This document shows, in pieces, positions 13,028 through 25,052 of a stretch of 64,000 nucleotides of DNA (position 1 is the stretch's first letter; the number at the start of each line of letters is the position of its first letter). Source of the stretch: Knufia peltigerae. Lineage: Eukaryota > Ascomycota > Eurotiomycetes > Chaetothyriales > Trichomeriaceae. The notes under the pieces are model-generated. The model did no database searches, was not told where the DNA came from, and saw only the letters and a list, made by a program, of their open reading frames with translations. The stretch lies in NCBI GenBank assembly GCA_030247855.1, contig JAPDRN010000065.1, positions 1 to 64,000 on the forward strand, read 5' to 3'. The position numbers and the translations under genes were made by a program.

Positions 13028-13261
13028 AGCCTTTCTCAACGATTGCAAACAGGAAATCCCGTCTTCTCGCGAGTTGCAAAGGATGGTTATGAATGTGTAT
13101 AAAGAGGCCTTGAAAACCGTGAGTCTTTGAAACACTCTCACGAAAATCACCAGCCTGATTCTTTCGTGTATTCTGACCGTGACTGCCATATCTTGCTTGA
13201 CCCCCTTTGTCTTGTCATAGCCCTATTTGCTATTGTCTCTTTTCCCTCCACGTCGAACACC

Positions 13262-14443
13262 ATGACCATCTCATACAAGACCGGCAAAGTCGCCATCGTT
13301 GGCGTTGGCTATGTTGGAGAGTCCCTCCTCCGCGAGTTCAGCTCTGCCCACCCCACCATTGGCTTCGACATTTCGGAGTCTCGCATGAAGTACTTGCGCT
13401 CAGAGTATGGTGGCGACAAGAACATCACCCTCACCTCGGAGGAGTCGATGCTCGGCCAAGCCGAACACTTCCTCATCTCGGTGCCGACACTCATGAAGCC
13501 CGACCACTCGGTCGACATGTCTTACATCAAGTCCGCATTGTCGACCGTCTTCCGGCACGCAAAGACTGGCAGCACGATTGTCATCGAGAGCACCGTCTCG
13601 GTCGGCACCACTCGCCAACTCTTCTCCGCCGTCCAGCATCTCTTCAACTGCGGCATGTCTCCAGAGCGTGTCGACCCAGGACGCACGTTCCCGGCACCCC
13701 ACGACATTCCCAAGGTCATCTCGGGCCTCACACCACAGTCGCTCGACGTCATCACGAGACTCTACTCGTCCGTCTACAACCATGTGGTGCCCGTGACGGT
13801 GCCCGAGGTTGCAGAGATGACCAAATTGTTCGAGAACTGTTATCGAATGATCAACATTGCCTACGTCAATGAAGTCAGCGACGCTTGCCGCACGCTGGGT
13901 CTGGACCCCAACGAGGTCATCGACGCCGCCGCCACCAAACCCTATGGCTTCCAGGTCTTCCGTCCCGGTCTAGGAGTCGGTGGTCACTGCATCCCCGTCA
14001 ACCCTTCCTACCTGCTCCAGACATGCCCCGATCTGCCCATCCTGGAACACTCGACCAAGCTGATGAGAAACCGCCCGGCCAAGCTAGCTCGAGAGATGCA
14101 CGAACATTGCTCGTCGACAAAATTTGCCTCGACGCCAGACCTCCACCCCAGGGTCCTGGTGATCGGCGTGGGTTTCAAGCCGGGCCAGTCCGTGCTCTCA
14201 CACTCGCCTGGTCTTGACTTTGCCAGTGAGCTCAAGAACTTGGGCTGCGATCGTCTGGCCTTCTACGACCCTCTCGTGCCTCAAGAGACCGTTTCGTGGA
14301 TGGAAAAGCTCGAGGATGACGCATTCACCCCGACCGAGCTCGTCTCCGAGTTTGATGTCATCGCCGTCTGCACGAGACAACACCGTGTCGACTTTAAACT
14401 ATTGGACAATCTCCCGGAGAACATGGTCTGGTCGTACGACTAG
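13262..14443 (+). CDS. Nucleotide-sugar dehydrogenase (UDP-glucose/GDP-mannose DH family)
   Basis: NAD-dependent enzyme that oxidises the C6 alcohol of a nucleotide sugar to a uronic acid. It is a single exon of 393 residues; the start is the ATG before TISYKTGK, because the longer open frame upstream begins only with TTG. The Rossmann motif GVGYVG is at residues 14-19, the central helix Lys is K188 in MTKLFENCYR, and the catalytic cysteine is C243 in GVGGHCIP. The block TKPYGFQVFRPGLGVGGHC resembles bacterial UDP-N-acetyl-hexosamine dehydrogenases (WecC/WbpA type) more than eukaryotic UDP-glucose dehydrogenase, and the length is shorter than the usual 450-490 residues of the latter. The substrate is therefore uncertain. 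Lack of introns and the bacterial-type signature are compatible with ancient transfer. Confidence 0.9.
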   Translation: MTISYKTGKVAIVGVGYVGESLLREFSSAHPTIGFDISESRMKYLRSEYGGDKNITLTSEESMLGQAEHFLISVPTLMKPDHSVDMSYIKSALSTVFRHAKTGSTIVIESTVSVGTTRQLFSAVQHLFNCGMSPERVDPGRTFPAPHDIPKVISGLTPQSLDVITRLYSSVYNHVVPVTVPEVAEMTKLFENCYRMINIAYVNEVSDACRTLGLDPNEVIDAAATKPYGFQVFRPGLGVGGHCIPVNPSYLLQTCPDLPILEHSTKLMRNRPAKLAREMHEHCSSTKFASTPDLHPRVLVIGVGFKPGQSVLSHSPGLDFASELKNLGCDRLAFYDPLVPQETVSWMEKLEDDAFTPTELVSEFDVIAVCTRQHRVDFKLLDNLPENMVWSYD

Positions 14444-15545
14444 AGTAGTGCTCCTGGAAGAATGACTGAATGAACTCGATATCGGGGTGTTTCCACCAAA
14501 AGGGCGTTCTTGTTTTGGGATCCATGATACCAGGTGTTTTTCATATGGCGAGAGAGTCTGTATAAGAAGGCATTTGTTCCAGGTAGAAACTGGCCATCTA
14601 TAGCTAGAACCTAGATGTTTTTAGATGAAGGAGAAAAAAGAAAAGATTCAAGAGATTAAATTGACAAGTCCTTGTTGCCATGGTTTCCTACGAGCTATCC
14701 TGATTTACTGTAACACACTCCTTACTGTCAGTGTGTGCATGCAGTGGATCATCTTTTTGACACCTGTCTTGATGTGTGAGAGTCTGGAAAGATTGATCGG
14801 ACGGTGTGACGAGCAACTAGGTCGTGGACTGGATGATGGTGCCTCTGATGAGATTGATGTACGACACAAGATACAAAAGATTTTCAAAACGTCATATTTC
14901 CATCATGATCAACATTGTCAGTGTGTTGACTATTGAGGTGACTTGATGCACGCAATGAGTAAAGGGACAGAGTAATCTGTCTGCTGTCTATACAGAAGTC
15001 TGGAAAAGTGAAAATCACCAATGAGAGTTTCTCGCCACGAATTGCCTCTCCTTTCTTTTCGTATCGATGTCAACAGCCATGACCGATTTGAAGTATCCTC
15101 TCCCAATACTCGTTATACTTGTTCACATCTACAATACATTAGAGCCTATTCCATGTTCGCAGGCAGAGAACCACTTTTTCGACAACCCATTTTTGTTTCC
15201 TTTTGATCTCTGGTACTCGGTACTGAGACTCGCATCGGCAGTCTTCGGTTCCACACCTTTTGCAGTTCTACCACGGGTTCACACACTTGGGCCTGCGACG
15301 CACAGCAGCACTTCCACGGAGCGACTGACAAGACGAAGAGAACCGAAGACGCTCGGACACACACCGGGACTTGCATGATTCCTTCATGGCCGCCTTTCTT
15401 CCCCTTCTTTCCCAATTGGTTTGCCATTTGGGTCGTAGTGGTGCAAAGTGCAGTGACCAGTCCAAGTCTGTGCTCCGAGAGAGAAACTCGCTACGGATAC
15501 TCGCTAACGGGGATTTGTGGTCTGGAAGTGATGGACCGTTCCCTC

Positions 15546-15562
15546 GTGTGTGTGTGTGTGTG
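15546..15562. repeat. (TG)n microsatellite
   Basis: An uninterrupted GT dinucleotide run of about eight units in the gene-poor region. Confidence 0.8.
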
Positions 15563-15668
15563 CACAATAGTCGTACTCCGTATGGTGAAAAAAAAATTCC
15601 CCTCCGTGCGGAATGAGAATACGAGAACCGAATGAAAGACAAAACGTGGTCCCCCCCTGTCTGGCAGC

Positions 15669-15697
15669 AGGTCAGGTTAGGTCAGGTCAGGTCAGAT
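15669..15697. repeat. GGTCA-type pentamer tandem repeat
   Basis: About five imperfect copies of a five-base unit (aggtc/aggtt) stand in a row in non-coding DNA. It is a short microsatellite with no visible link to a gene. Confidence 0.7.
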
Positions 15698-18239
15698 ACG
15701 GACGAACACCTACACCGAAAATCATGAACCGCTAGAATCTTGTTGTACGGTACTACAATACACTACTCCGTACTATATATGTGCTCGTCATAGAATGTCC
15801 TTGATTAAGTACCTAGGGGATTTAAGACCATTGCCAATACGATAGCGCATACGGAGTACCATTTTACTTTTTTGGTCGTGGATACAGTTTGTCTATAATT
15901 GTGGAAATTTCTCCAATATAAGTACGGATCTTTGACTTCCCTCCACCCGTGAAGCCTCTTTTGGGGAGCGGAATGGGGCGGAGGAAGAAGAGGAGGAGGA
16001 GGAGGGGGAGTGGTTGTGGTTGTGGTGATGTAGGATCATATTGTACAGTGCGGCAGTGGAGTCCTTTTTGTAAGGAGTATGGGTACAATAATAATGCAAG
16101 GGATTACTGAGGCTCAGGATGGAGTATCGTTCTAACGAGTTCCTGTGGTAATAGTAAATGTTGACAGATAGATAATGTTTGAGCTATATCGATTTGACGA
16201 CTATTATTTATGCCTGTCCTATGCTCTCTGTTCACAACGATGATCTGTGGTTGTCAGTGACTTTTCAACAATACGAGGACACCCGTGTCAGTGGCTGCCG
16301 CCACAACCGTTGACAAACTCTCTGTTCTCTCGTACTCCGGATTGACAACGGCTTCGGGCACTTCGCCTCCCCAAACACAGGGTCCTTGCACAAAAAAAAG
16401 CCACGGTCCACAAAAAGTGACCGTTTTCGGGGTGTTTGTTGTGTTGCCTTGATTACCGGATGAGGGTTTGTTGTCCTCCCGGGGGGGAAATCCCAAAAAC
16501 AATCAATTGGATTTTTCAATGGCAAGTTCCCACCCTTGGCAACGGGTTTAGCAGGGATGTCGATGGGGGAAGTTCACTTCCAAAGTTTTTCATTGCGAAT
16601 CTCTGAGGATGTGAAGTCGCCAGTACGAAAAAGGACGCACAGATCGTCGACGTACCCAACCATTTGCTCCACAGAGCAGAGCCGCACCAGTGAGACGACA
16701 AACTACTGGATGCGCCATCTGCTGCCAACCGGTCGAACTAGTGGCTTGAACGACCGACCAAAAACTGTTGCTGCTGTTGTTGTTGTTGCCCTGTGCGCCC
16801 ACTTGAGCCTCAATTGGCCCCAAAGGGGGTCAATGCACCTTTTTACACCGTACATGGTCTTGCTTGTTCTCGTGAGAAGATGGTTCTGGACTGTTTGTGC
16901 ATGGAGTAGTGCGAAGGAACGGAACAGAATACCGAACACCAACACCGTACAAAACAATCAATGAATGCGGCTGGACTGCCCACAGGTACAGTATCTGACC
17001 ACCTACCGAAGTAATGACACAACCTCCAGGACACGTTTGCCAAGTCAAATACAACATTGTATGGTACAAAAGCCACTCCATACTCGTGGAATACTCCGCA
17101 GGGTCCTTCGACAGTCACAAGCAAATAGTCCACTTGGCATCATGGGTCCGGCTCTTCTTGTTTCTTCTCGTTTACAGCCTGTCTGCCGCCGAATTCGGGA
17201 CTTTATAAGAAACACTAGACCTGTACTGGACAAGAGACTGACTGACTACAAATCCGGGACAAGTACGAGTGCGGGAAGACCGACACACTGTCTCTTTGTG
17301 GCTAGTAGAACTGAAAGCACCGACATCAAACGACGAAGAAAAATGTCACTCGATGATAATAACACCTAGTGTTTACCTGCACTAGGGACGGTACAGACCC
17401 AAAAACCCCCCAAGCGAGGTGTGGTCGACTGCGTTGCTAGATCTGTTGGGTCTCTGTGACAGCCACACCACACACCACTTCCTACACGACTAAATTGTAC
17501 GTACAAAAACCACGTTGTCTCGCGGGATCTAACCGAGTCTCGAACGGGATGGAACACCAGAAAGGAAAAGAAAGAGAAGAGTCTAGACGTTTGAAAGACC
17601 ATCTGCTCCCAAGGATCACGGGTATTCGTGACTGGTGATCATGACGATAGTTGATAGTTGTTGTCGCTGCTGCTCATGCTACAGTGCTAGTGGCGTGTCT
17701 ATCGTCTGATGCAGTGATTCTCACAGTCCACGGACAAAACACCCGGCCCACGGACTCGCTGATCACTGACCAGAGACTGAGGGATTCTTCGGAGGAGGAC
17801 GGAATGAATGCATTGTGTTACCTGGAAGCACTCATCGTACTCGCACCCAAAGTCACCCAAAGAAACCCAAGTACGGCACTTTGATACTCCTTTCGTATTA
17901 AGGTCAGCCAAGTTCGGAATGGGAGCCCAATAGCTCCTGAGTGTCTGTGTGAAGCACAAGCTCGTCAATCATCTCACAAGTACTGCCGAATTTTTTTCCC
18001 CTATTCTCTCTCTGTGAGAAGTCTCCCGTACAGCTCGTACAATGCCGGCTTCGAGCATGCCCCTTGATCCCCCCAAACTTCGCCCTCTCCGTCCTTACCC
18101 TCCCTTGCTGACGCCCAATGCATATCCTGAATTGTCCATTGTTTACTCCATACCCATAATACACCCATACCCATGCGCGCTGTGACACACACTCACACAA
18201 ACACCGACGCTCCCAAACGCTCTCCGGAGAGATACGGAC

Positions 18240-20257
18240 TCAAGCATAAGGTCCATTCAATGCCCCGACGTACAATGCATGCTTATACCCATCTACCCAC
18301 TCCTTCAATTCCTCCGAAATGTCCAAGTGGGTTCTTTTGATATCCCAAAAATTGGAGGGGACCTGCGCCGGTATGATGCTCTGGGTACCCGTGTTCGCCG
18401 TCGCCGATGCCCAATCCAGTTCCACAATGGCGGCACGCAGCACGATGTCGTGCCTCCTCGCCACCGCCCAACGTCTGCCGCACATGTTGATCGAATGCAT
18501 GAGCCAGTCGAACATTGGCTCCCGGCTCGTGTCCATGGCCCGGTAGGCGATGAGTTTGAACCTCGCCGCGCAGAACAAGACGCCGACCAGGAGGGGTGAA
18601 CTCAACTCGGCGTCGGCGTCCGAGATGCTTCTCAGCGCGACGACGATGCCCTCGCACGCCTGGAGACACCGGCGGAGTGGCACCCCCGCGTCGGCGGCGG
18701 CCCCCGGATCGTCACCGCCGTGGAACTCGACGAGACGAGAGTAGGCCAGGACCACGCTCGAGTGGGCCAGTATCACGGTCAACACGAGGTTCGGGTCAAA
18801 GTCGATCACGCCGTCCGCGAGGAGCGTGTAGTGCGTGCTGTTCTGGTGACTCCGCACGTAGGTCATCAGGTTGTTGTAGATGTCGTCGCACGTGGCGTAC
18901 GCGTCGGCCACGCGTCCGTCGTACATGCCCTTCTCGTGCTCGTGGATGAAGGCGTGCAGGGGTTGCAGTCCGATGGCGCACAGGTGAGTGTGCGTCCTGA
19001 AACTGTCCCGCAGGTCCGGCGTGGACACGGACGCCACGCTGGCCAGGTGGTCGACCAAGGCGGCCGACACGTCGCGCCACGAGATCCCCAGCGTCGACAC
19101 GGCGTCGAGCGCGAGCGACGCCCACGTCAAGGGGATGGCCAATTCGTCGCCCGTGTTCGACCCCACCGCGGGCGGTCCTATCTGGGCCGGCGACTGCATG
19201 GCCATCTGGTTGAGCAGTTTGCGGAACAGGCCGATGTTTTCGCACATGCGTCTGCACACGGAAAGCAGCGAGAACGTGCTGGGAATGTTGTCGCTTCCGT
19301 AGTCGAGAATGGCGATGATCAGGAGGGCCTGGAGCGAGGTGAGTGACGGTTTGGAGAACGCTTCGTTGATCACCTGTGAGCGTAGGTACTGCGAGAGTCG
19401 GAGTCGGCCGTGGTAACCCAGACAGATGGCTTGACTGGAGTAGTTGACCTGGAGGGCTATCACGGCCTTCAAGACCACGTCGGGGATGTACGTCAGTGGG
19501 TGAGGTAGGTCTTCGAGTGCCGCTTGTATGTAGTTCCGACTCAGGATCGGAACCCAAGGTTGGCTCTCTTTGAACCAAAGGTCCACAAGAGTGTGCATGT
19601 ACTCGTGTGGAAAGGTGGAAAGGTCAGCCACCGCGGCGTCAGAGTCACTGTGTTTGTACAGTTGATGTTGGATCGTGCTAGGGATCGAAACGGCCGGGGA
19701 TGCAAATGGTGGAAGTTGTGATGCCAACGTGGGTGTCATGTGCGTTGCATCTGGTGTCGGTGTGGCGAGTGGTGGCACTTGTATCGGTGTCGGCGTCAGG
19801 GTTGGCGTCGATACCGGCATGGCTGCTACGGCGAATTCGAGTGAGGGCGGCCGCTGTTGTTGTTCTTGCTGCTGTTTGATGCTAGCGAGTTGTTCTTCAA
19901 GTGAGTCTGGTACGAATCAGTCGGATGTCCAAGAACACACCATAACCCCCAGAAGATTCAAGATCAACAACGACATACCTATTCTAGTCTCGAGTTGAGA
20001 CACATAGCCAGCCCGGAGACCTCGTTTCTTTCTCGTCGCATATTGGCACTCTACTCTTGCCTTGACACAGAACCCACATCTGGGCAGGATGCGATCGCAT
20101 TTCGTCTTTCGTTGTCTAACGAGACACCTTTAACATCGTTTCTTACGCAAGAAGACACTCCTCCCACAATATCGGGGATTGTCTCTTACCTGCACAAAAG
20201 ACACACTGTTGCACTCTTCCGGTCTGATTCAGAGTTGTCTGGCGAAGGACTTTCCAT
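18240..20257 (-). CDS. Zn2Cys6 transcription factor with fungal middle-homology domain
   Basis: Nuclear regulator. Three exons, 20257-20190, 20115-19979 and 19906-18240, joined through introns of 74 and 72 bp, give 623 residues. The zinc cluster is split by the first intron and becomes perfect only after splicing: Cys at residues 19, 22, 29, 36, 39 and 46, that is C-x2-C-x6-C-x6-C-x2-C-x6-C. It is followed by a short linker (RKKRGLRAGYVSQLETRI) and a Gln-rich coiled coil (SLEEQLASIKQQQEQQQ). A Pro/Thr-rich stretch precedes the fungal-specific regulatory domain, which spans roughly residues 130-500. The gene is divergent from the polyol dehydrogenase at 20989, with about 730 bp between the starts, so control of that neighbour is a reasonable guess. 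No target site could be read. Confidence 0.9.
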
Positions 20258-20988
20258 GGCTGGGCGGAACCCGTCGTGTTCTAAACTGGCAAATATCTCA
20301 ATTCTCCAAGGAGCAGATAGATCTCAATATCACATGTATTCTTATCGAGTGTTTCTCATGGAGATATCATCATCAACGTGGAGTACCCCATATAACTCAA
20401 TGGAATGGGGCCGGAAGTATTTCTAGAATCGTCGACAATACCGTAGTGGATTAGATAGAGGCGTACGCGTATTTCTGATAGCTTTGGACTAAGTCAATCG
20501 ATAGTAAGAAAGGAGGGAGACGGGGTTAGGGTAGTTGTGACGAAGTATTTCGTGGCAGAAGAGACAGTGGTGGTGGTGGTAGTCGACTGGTCGTGCCGTA
20601 TATCAGCGGGAAAATTCAGATGTAACGGCGAAACTTGGCCCGACAAAATCCCTAAAGGGGAAATCTCCCCGCCACTACCAACTACTGCAAAGATCGTGAT
20701 GTGTGTGATGGTCCTTTGCATAGAACAGTTCACTGACAGGCCAATCGACACCGATGTTCATGACTTGGCCCGCATCCTCATATGCAGCCTGTTGATCATA
20801 AGACGCAGTGGGCGCCTTGTGTTAGCAACACGATATAAAACAACATTGTGTGATACAAAGTGTCTGGAATCATGTCTCATCCTCATCTTCTCAAGAGAAC
20901 GACCTTGGGACCGGAGCTTTCTCGTGATCATTCTCACTCGACGAGACCTCCTGATTGAGTGGCATCGAGAGAGTTTAACATCAACACA
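20258..20988. promoter_or_regulatory. Shared divergent promoter region of the Zn2Cys6 gene and the polyol dehydrogenase
   Basis: The 731 bp between two divergent start codons hold no other supported gene. CGG triplets are present, but no CGG-N10-CCG pair like those of the right-hand cluster was seen. Confidence 0.6.
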
Positions 20989-22282
20989 ATGACATCGTCA
21001 AGTGTAGGCATAACCGATGGATTTTCCGGAAACATGTTGACACTACCTTATTCCAGAATCCCTCGGTCTTTCTGTACGGACCAGGCGAAGCTCGCATTGA
21101 AGACACTCCTGAACCCACCATCACCGAACCGACAGATGCGATTGTGAGGATCAAGTATGTAGGCGTCTGTGGAAGTGATGTGAGTGAGATACAACCAACC
21201 CTTTTGCCTGGATCCTACGATCCCACGCATCAAACATCATGACCCGCACGGGTTTCACAACTCACCACACTCAACACACACGCACTCACACATGTCTACC
21301 CCCGCCCTAGGTCCATTTCTGGAACCACGGAGGCATCAACGGTAAATCCGTCTCCGAGATGCTCCCACTGGTCATGGGCCACGAAGCGTCCGGCACCATC
21401 CACGCCGTCGGGCAGGCAGTCACACACGTCAAGCCGGGGGACAACGTGGCCATCGAGCCGGGCCGGCCATGCCGCGTGTGCCCCCGATGCAAAGGGGGTG
21501 TCTACAACCTGTGCCCGTCGATGAAGTTCGCCGCCTGTCCGCCCGACACCCCCGGCTGCCTGACCAAGTACTACAAGATCCCGGCCGACTTTTGCTACAG
21601 GCTCCCCGCGACCGTGGGCCTGCAGGAAGGGGTCCTCGCGGAACCTCTCGCCGTGGCCGCCCACGCGGTGCGCATGGTCGACGTCAAGCCGGGCCAGAGC
21701 GTGGTGGTCTTCGGGTCCGGGACCATCGGGTTGGTCTGTGGCGCCGTGGCGAGGACGTTCGGGGCGAAAAAGGTCGTCCTCGTCGACATCCTCGACCACA
21801 AACTCGAGTTTGCACGACGCTTCTTCGACGAGTCGGTCACGACGTTCAAGCCGGACGCGAACGCATCAGCGGAACAAAATGCGGCCCGCATCGTCGAAGA
21901 AAACGATTTGGGACTGGGCGCCGACGCCGTCATCGAAGCATCGGGCGCGGAGAGTTCCGTCAACACCGCCATCCACGTCCTTCGCCCGGGAGGATCCTTC
22001 GTGCAGACGGGCCTCGGTAAGCCCGTCATCAACTTCCCCATCGTGACCATGAGCGAAAAGGAGTTGCACGTGCACGGCGCCTTCAGGTACAACACTGGAG
22101 ACTTCCGCGTGGCCATGGACGTGCTTGAGAGCGGTGCATTCCCGCTCAAGAGCCTCATCACGAAAATTTTCGACTTTGAACAAACGACCGACGCATGGGA
22201 AGAAACCAAACACGGACGGGGTATCAAGAATATGATTCGAGGCTACGGACTCAAGGATCCTACCAGAACTGCACACTTGTAG
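20989..22282 (+). CDS. Xylitol/sorbitol dehydrogenase-like zinc MDR enzyme
   Basis: Medium-chain NAD-dependent polyol dehydrogenase, likely converting xylitol or sorbitol to the ketose. Three exons, 20989-21003 (15 nt, MTSSS), 21057-21179 and 21311-22282, in phase 0 throughout, give 369 residues. Catalytic zinc ligands are C43 (GVCGSD), H70 and E71 (GHEASG); the structural zinc cysteines are C100, C103, C106 and C114. The coenzyme motif is GSGTIG around residue 180, followed by an acidic VDILD end that favours NAD over NADP. The first exon is inferred from ATG context, a GTAGGC donor and a TTCCAG acceptor, so the first five residues are less certain. The family is clear; substrate preference among xylitol, sorbitol and arabinitol is not. 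It is divergent from a Zn2Cys6 regulator. Confidence 0.88.
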
Positions 22283-22450
22283 TAGAGGCTTCGTCATATC
22301 ATTTGCACTGACAATGCCGTGGCTGGGGTAGTAAAGACTGGTACAGAGGACAAGAAGCCCCCCTAATAAATGTTACAAATGCCCAAGAAATCCCCATGAT
22401 ATACACTTGCCCCTCAAAATTGTTGGTTTCTTTCCACATGTTGGTGAGGA

Positions 22451-24187
22451 CTAATGTTGACTCCACTCGATCGTGTTCAAATCAATACCTTCCTGGACAA
22501 GTTCCCAGAGAGGACTCAATTCTCTCAAGAAAGTGACTCGTTCGCGAACAGCCTTGAGGACATAATCGATTTCGCTCGTCGTGGTGAATCGTCCGATACC
22601 AAAACGAATACTGCTGTGCGCACTTTCATCACTATTGCCCAATGCTCGGAGGACATAGCTTGGCTCAAGCGATGCAGAAGTACAAGCACTGCCAGACGAC
22701 AACGCAATATCCTTCAGTGCCATCAACAACGACTCTCCTTCGACGTATGCAAAGGAAACATTGACACAGCCAGGGTAGCGCCGAGTGGGATCACCATTGA
22801 GTGAAGTGTGTTCCAGGGAGAGTAAGCCGTCAGTAAGTCGTTTTGACAAAAAGGAGATCCGCTTCGAGTCATACTATATTGGCGAATTAGCTAGCCATTC
22901 ATCGAAAGAGAGGACCTGTAAATATTGGTAGGTGAAAGTGCGAAAAAAATCAGAACCCCTGCTTTCACAATCAAGGTGCGGTCAAACACTTCAGAAAATC
23001 CAAGCATGTTTCTTTAAAGCATTGATGTAATCATGAAAAATTTTTCGAATGAAAACAGTAAGAAAAGATAATTGACTTACCTCCATCTCTTCTTTGGCAA
23101 TTCGGCAAGCTTCACCAAAGCCAACCACAAGGTGCGGTGCAAGAGTTCCGCTCCGAAGACCTCGCTCTTGACCACCACCGCTGATGATAGGGTCGAGTCT
23201 GACACGAGGCCGTCTTCTGACATAACAGGCTCCAATACCCTTAGGTCCATAGATTTTGTGGCTGGAAATGGACATCAGGTCGACATTCCATTTGTTGACA
23301 TCGATTGGAATTTTGCCGACCGCCTGAGCGGCATCGGTATGGAAATACACCTTCTTCTTCCGGCATAGCTGCCCAATTTCTTCAACTGGTTGAATAACCC
23401 CAATTTCATTGTTGACAGTCATGATGCTGACCAAAGCAGTCTCAGGTCTGATGGCATCTTCCAATTGCTGCATTTCGATTAAGCCGTTCGAGTTGACTGG
23501 CAGATACGTGACTTCGAAACCTTCGTCCTGCAAATGTCTGCAGCTGTCAAGCACACATTTGTGTTCAGTCTGACTGGTAATTATGTGCTTCTTCTTGCCC
23601 GATCTCCCAAAGAATCGCGCTACACCTTTGATGCTCATATTGTTACTTTCGGTGGCGCCGCTGGTGAAGATAATCTCTTTCGGATCAGCGCCGATCAGTT
23701 TTGCAATATGCTCTCTCGCTTGTTCCGCCGCCTTCTCACTTTCCCATCCATAAGCATGTGTTCGTGAATGAGGGTTTCCATAAAGACCGGTCAGGAAAGG
23801 AAGCATAGCGTCGAGAACCCGCGGGTCCACAGGGGTTGTAGCTTGGGCATCAAGGTAGATCGGCCGCGAACCTTGGTCCATGACTGTAGCTTGCTTGAGG
23901 ATGCCCGCAGCAGGGCTCATCAGCGTGTCCCCTGAAATTCCTGTGCCAGGCACCTTGGTTTGTGAGGGTAGATTGCCACTCTCTTGAATGAACTTCTTCT
24001 GGTCTGCTTTGATAGCGGATTCGACATCCGCAACCTGAGCTTGAGATGGCTTGGACTGGGATACATAGTTGCGAGAGTAGAGTCTTGGGGCGGCGATGAT
24101 AGGTCTGGGGTGCGCAGCGAGTATGTTTGCTGATGGTCGTCTAGAGCAGACTCTGCAAGCCTGTCTGGCGAGGGCTGGTCCAGACAT
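22451..24187 (-). CDS. nfs1: Mitochondrial cysteine desulfurase NFS1
   Basis: PLP enzyme that takes sulfur from cysteine for iron-sulfur cluster assembly in mitochondria and for tRNA thiolation. Two exons, 24187-23081 and 22873-22451, joined in phase 0 across a 207-bp intron, give 509 residues, close to yeast Nfs1. The N terminus is Arg/Ser/Ala-rich (ALARQACRVCSRRPS), as expected for a mitochondrial presequence. The aminotransferase V fold begins near residue 110 (YLDAQATTPVDPRV). The PLP lysine is K311 in SSHKIYGPKG and the persulfide cysteine is C433 in SSGSACTSASLEP. The C-terminal PLWELVQEGIDL segment is conserved in the eukaryotic family. The gene is divergent from the BAR-domain gene. 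Confidence 0.96.
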
Positions 24188-25052
24188 TGTGAGGTTGATA
24201 TGTCAGGCCAGCTGACTATAGTTGATGTAAAGGACAAGAGGGCTCGTTGCTGTATGTAGAAGTTGAGATGGATGATGGAGAGTGGATGGCGAAAATGAGG
24301 ATTGGGATGAGGCAAGCAGTAGCAGCAAAATGCGGGTTTAATCTGATAAGACAAGAGAAAAATGTTCGGTCTACGAGGTCAATGGCGCGTCAGCAATAGA
24401 CCGAGTCCGAGTTGGGGTGATGACATAATCAGCTTCCCCCTCCTACCCAGCTCGTACTCGTATTCATGCATCTAGCAAGGGTCGCACGCCAGTCTAGTAA
24501 CTGAACACAAACAGCATGCCTGACACCGGCTTCCGGATGTGATGCTGTGCAGTAGAACATATTTAGATCTTGAGCCTCGATAGATTCACACACTCGTGAC
24601 ATGATTCCATAGACATCCACAACCAATTCATTGACTTGACTTGAGCCCAGTGCCTTGGGTCACCTTCTTGGCCATCTCAGGCTGTCCAAGCTTAGCCACA
24701 GTGCGTCATCGGCTCTTTCGGCGAGCTCTTTACTGGGCACCGCTGGGCATCACTGTGCCTACTATTGCACTGTTATACGTATTCCGGGCCTGCGCAAGCC
24801 TTCTCCAATCCACTGCAACCCCTCCATCTCTCTCTCGTCTATCACTACCACCACCACCACCACCGTCACGAGTTCAATCCAGACCACACAACCTCGACCA
24901 AGATAATTAAACCTCGTTACTCCTCAACTGTTGACGTTGATCACTCAGCGACAGTGTCTCTGACCCTTCCGTCTAGACTTCCCACCGAGAATAAAACAAC
25001 GCGGATCCAAGAGGCGGCGCACAATTGAAGGAACAGGCATCGACCAGAGACA
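24188..25052. promoter_or_regulatory. Divergent promoter region nfs1 / rvs167
   Basis: The 865 bp between divergent starts hold a CCA repeat at about 24843-24865 and pyrimidine-rich stretches typical of fungal 5' untranslated regions. No additional gene was seen. Confidence 0.5.

Larger units (their letters stand above)
14444..18239. other. Gene-poor region, 3.8 kb, rich in simple repeats
   Basis: No gene can be supported. It contains a TG dinucleotide tract near 15546-15562, a GGTCA pentamer repeat near 15670-15695, a purine-rich GAG/GGA tract near 15985-16010, and three copies of TACGGAGTA or its complement (15574, 15764, 15850). Long pyrimidine/purine asymmetry is visible in several stretches. 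The 3' ends of a plus-strand and a minus-strand gene flank it, so little of it need be promoter. Confidence 0.5.

Noticed and set aside
13400..13783. Antisense frames over the nucleotide-sugar dehydrogenase
   Set aside because: They are products of high GC third positions in the plus-strand gene.
15540..16010. CRISPR-like or transposon-end repeats
   Set aside because: Repeats here are simple microsatellites without unique spacers, terminal inverted repeats or a transposase frame.
17505..17555. tRNA-like B-box (GTTCGAGAC read on the minus strand)
   Set aside because: The flanking bases do not form a T-stem or an acceptor stem, so it is a chance match.
18720..19346. 208-codon plus-strand frame inside the Zn2Cys6 gene
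   Set aside because: It is antisense to a well-supported GC-rich coding exon; its composition (Val, Arg, Gly-rich) is a shadow of codon bias.
21595..22227. 210-codon minus-strand frame over the polyol dehydrogenase
   Set aside because: The opposite strand encodes a complete MDR enzyme with all zinc ligands; the antisense frame has no motif.
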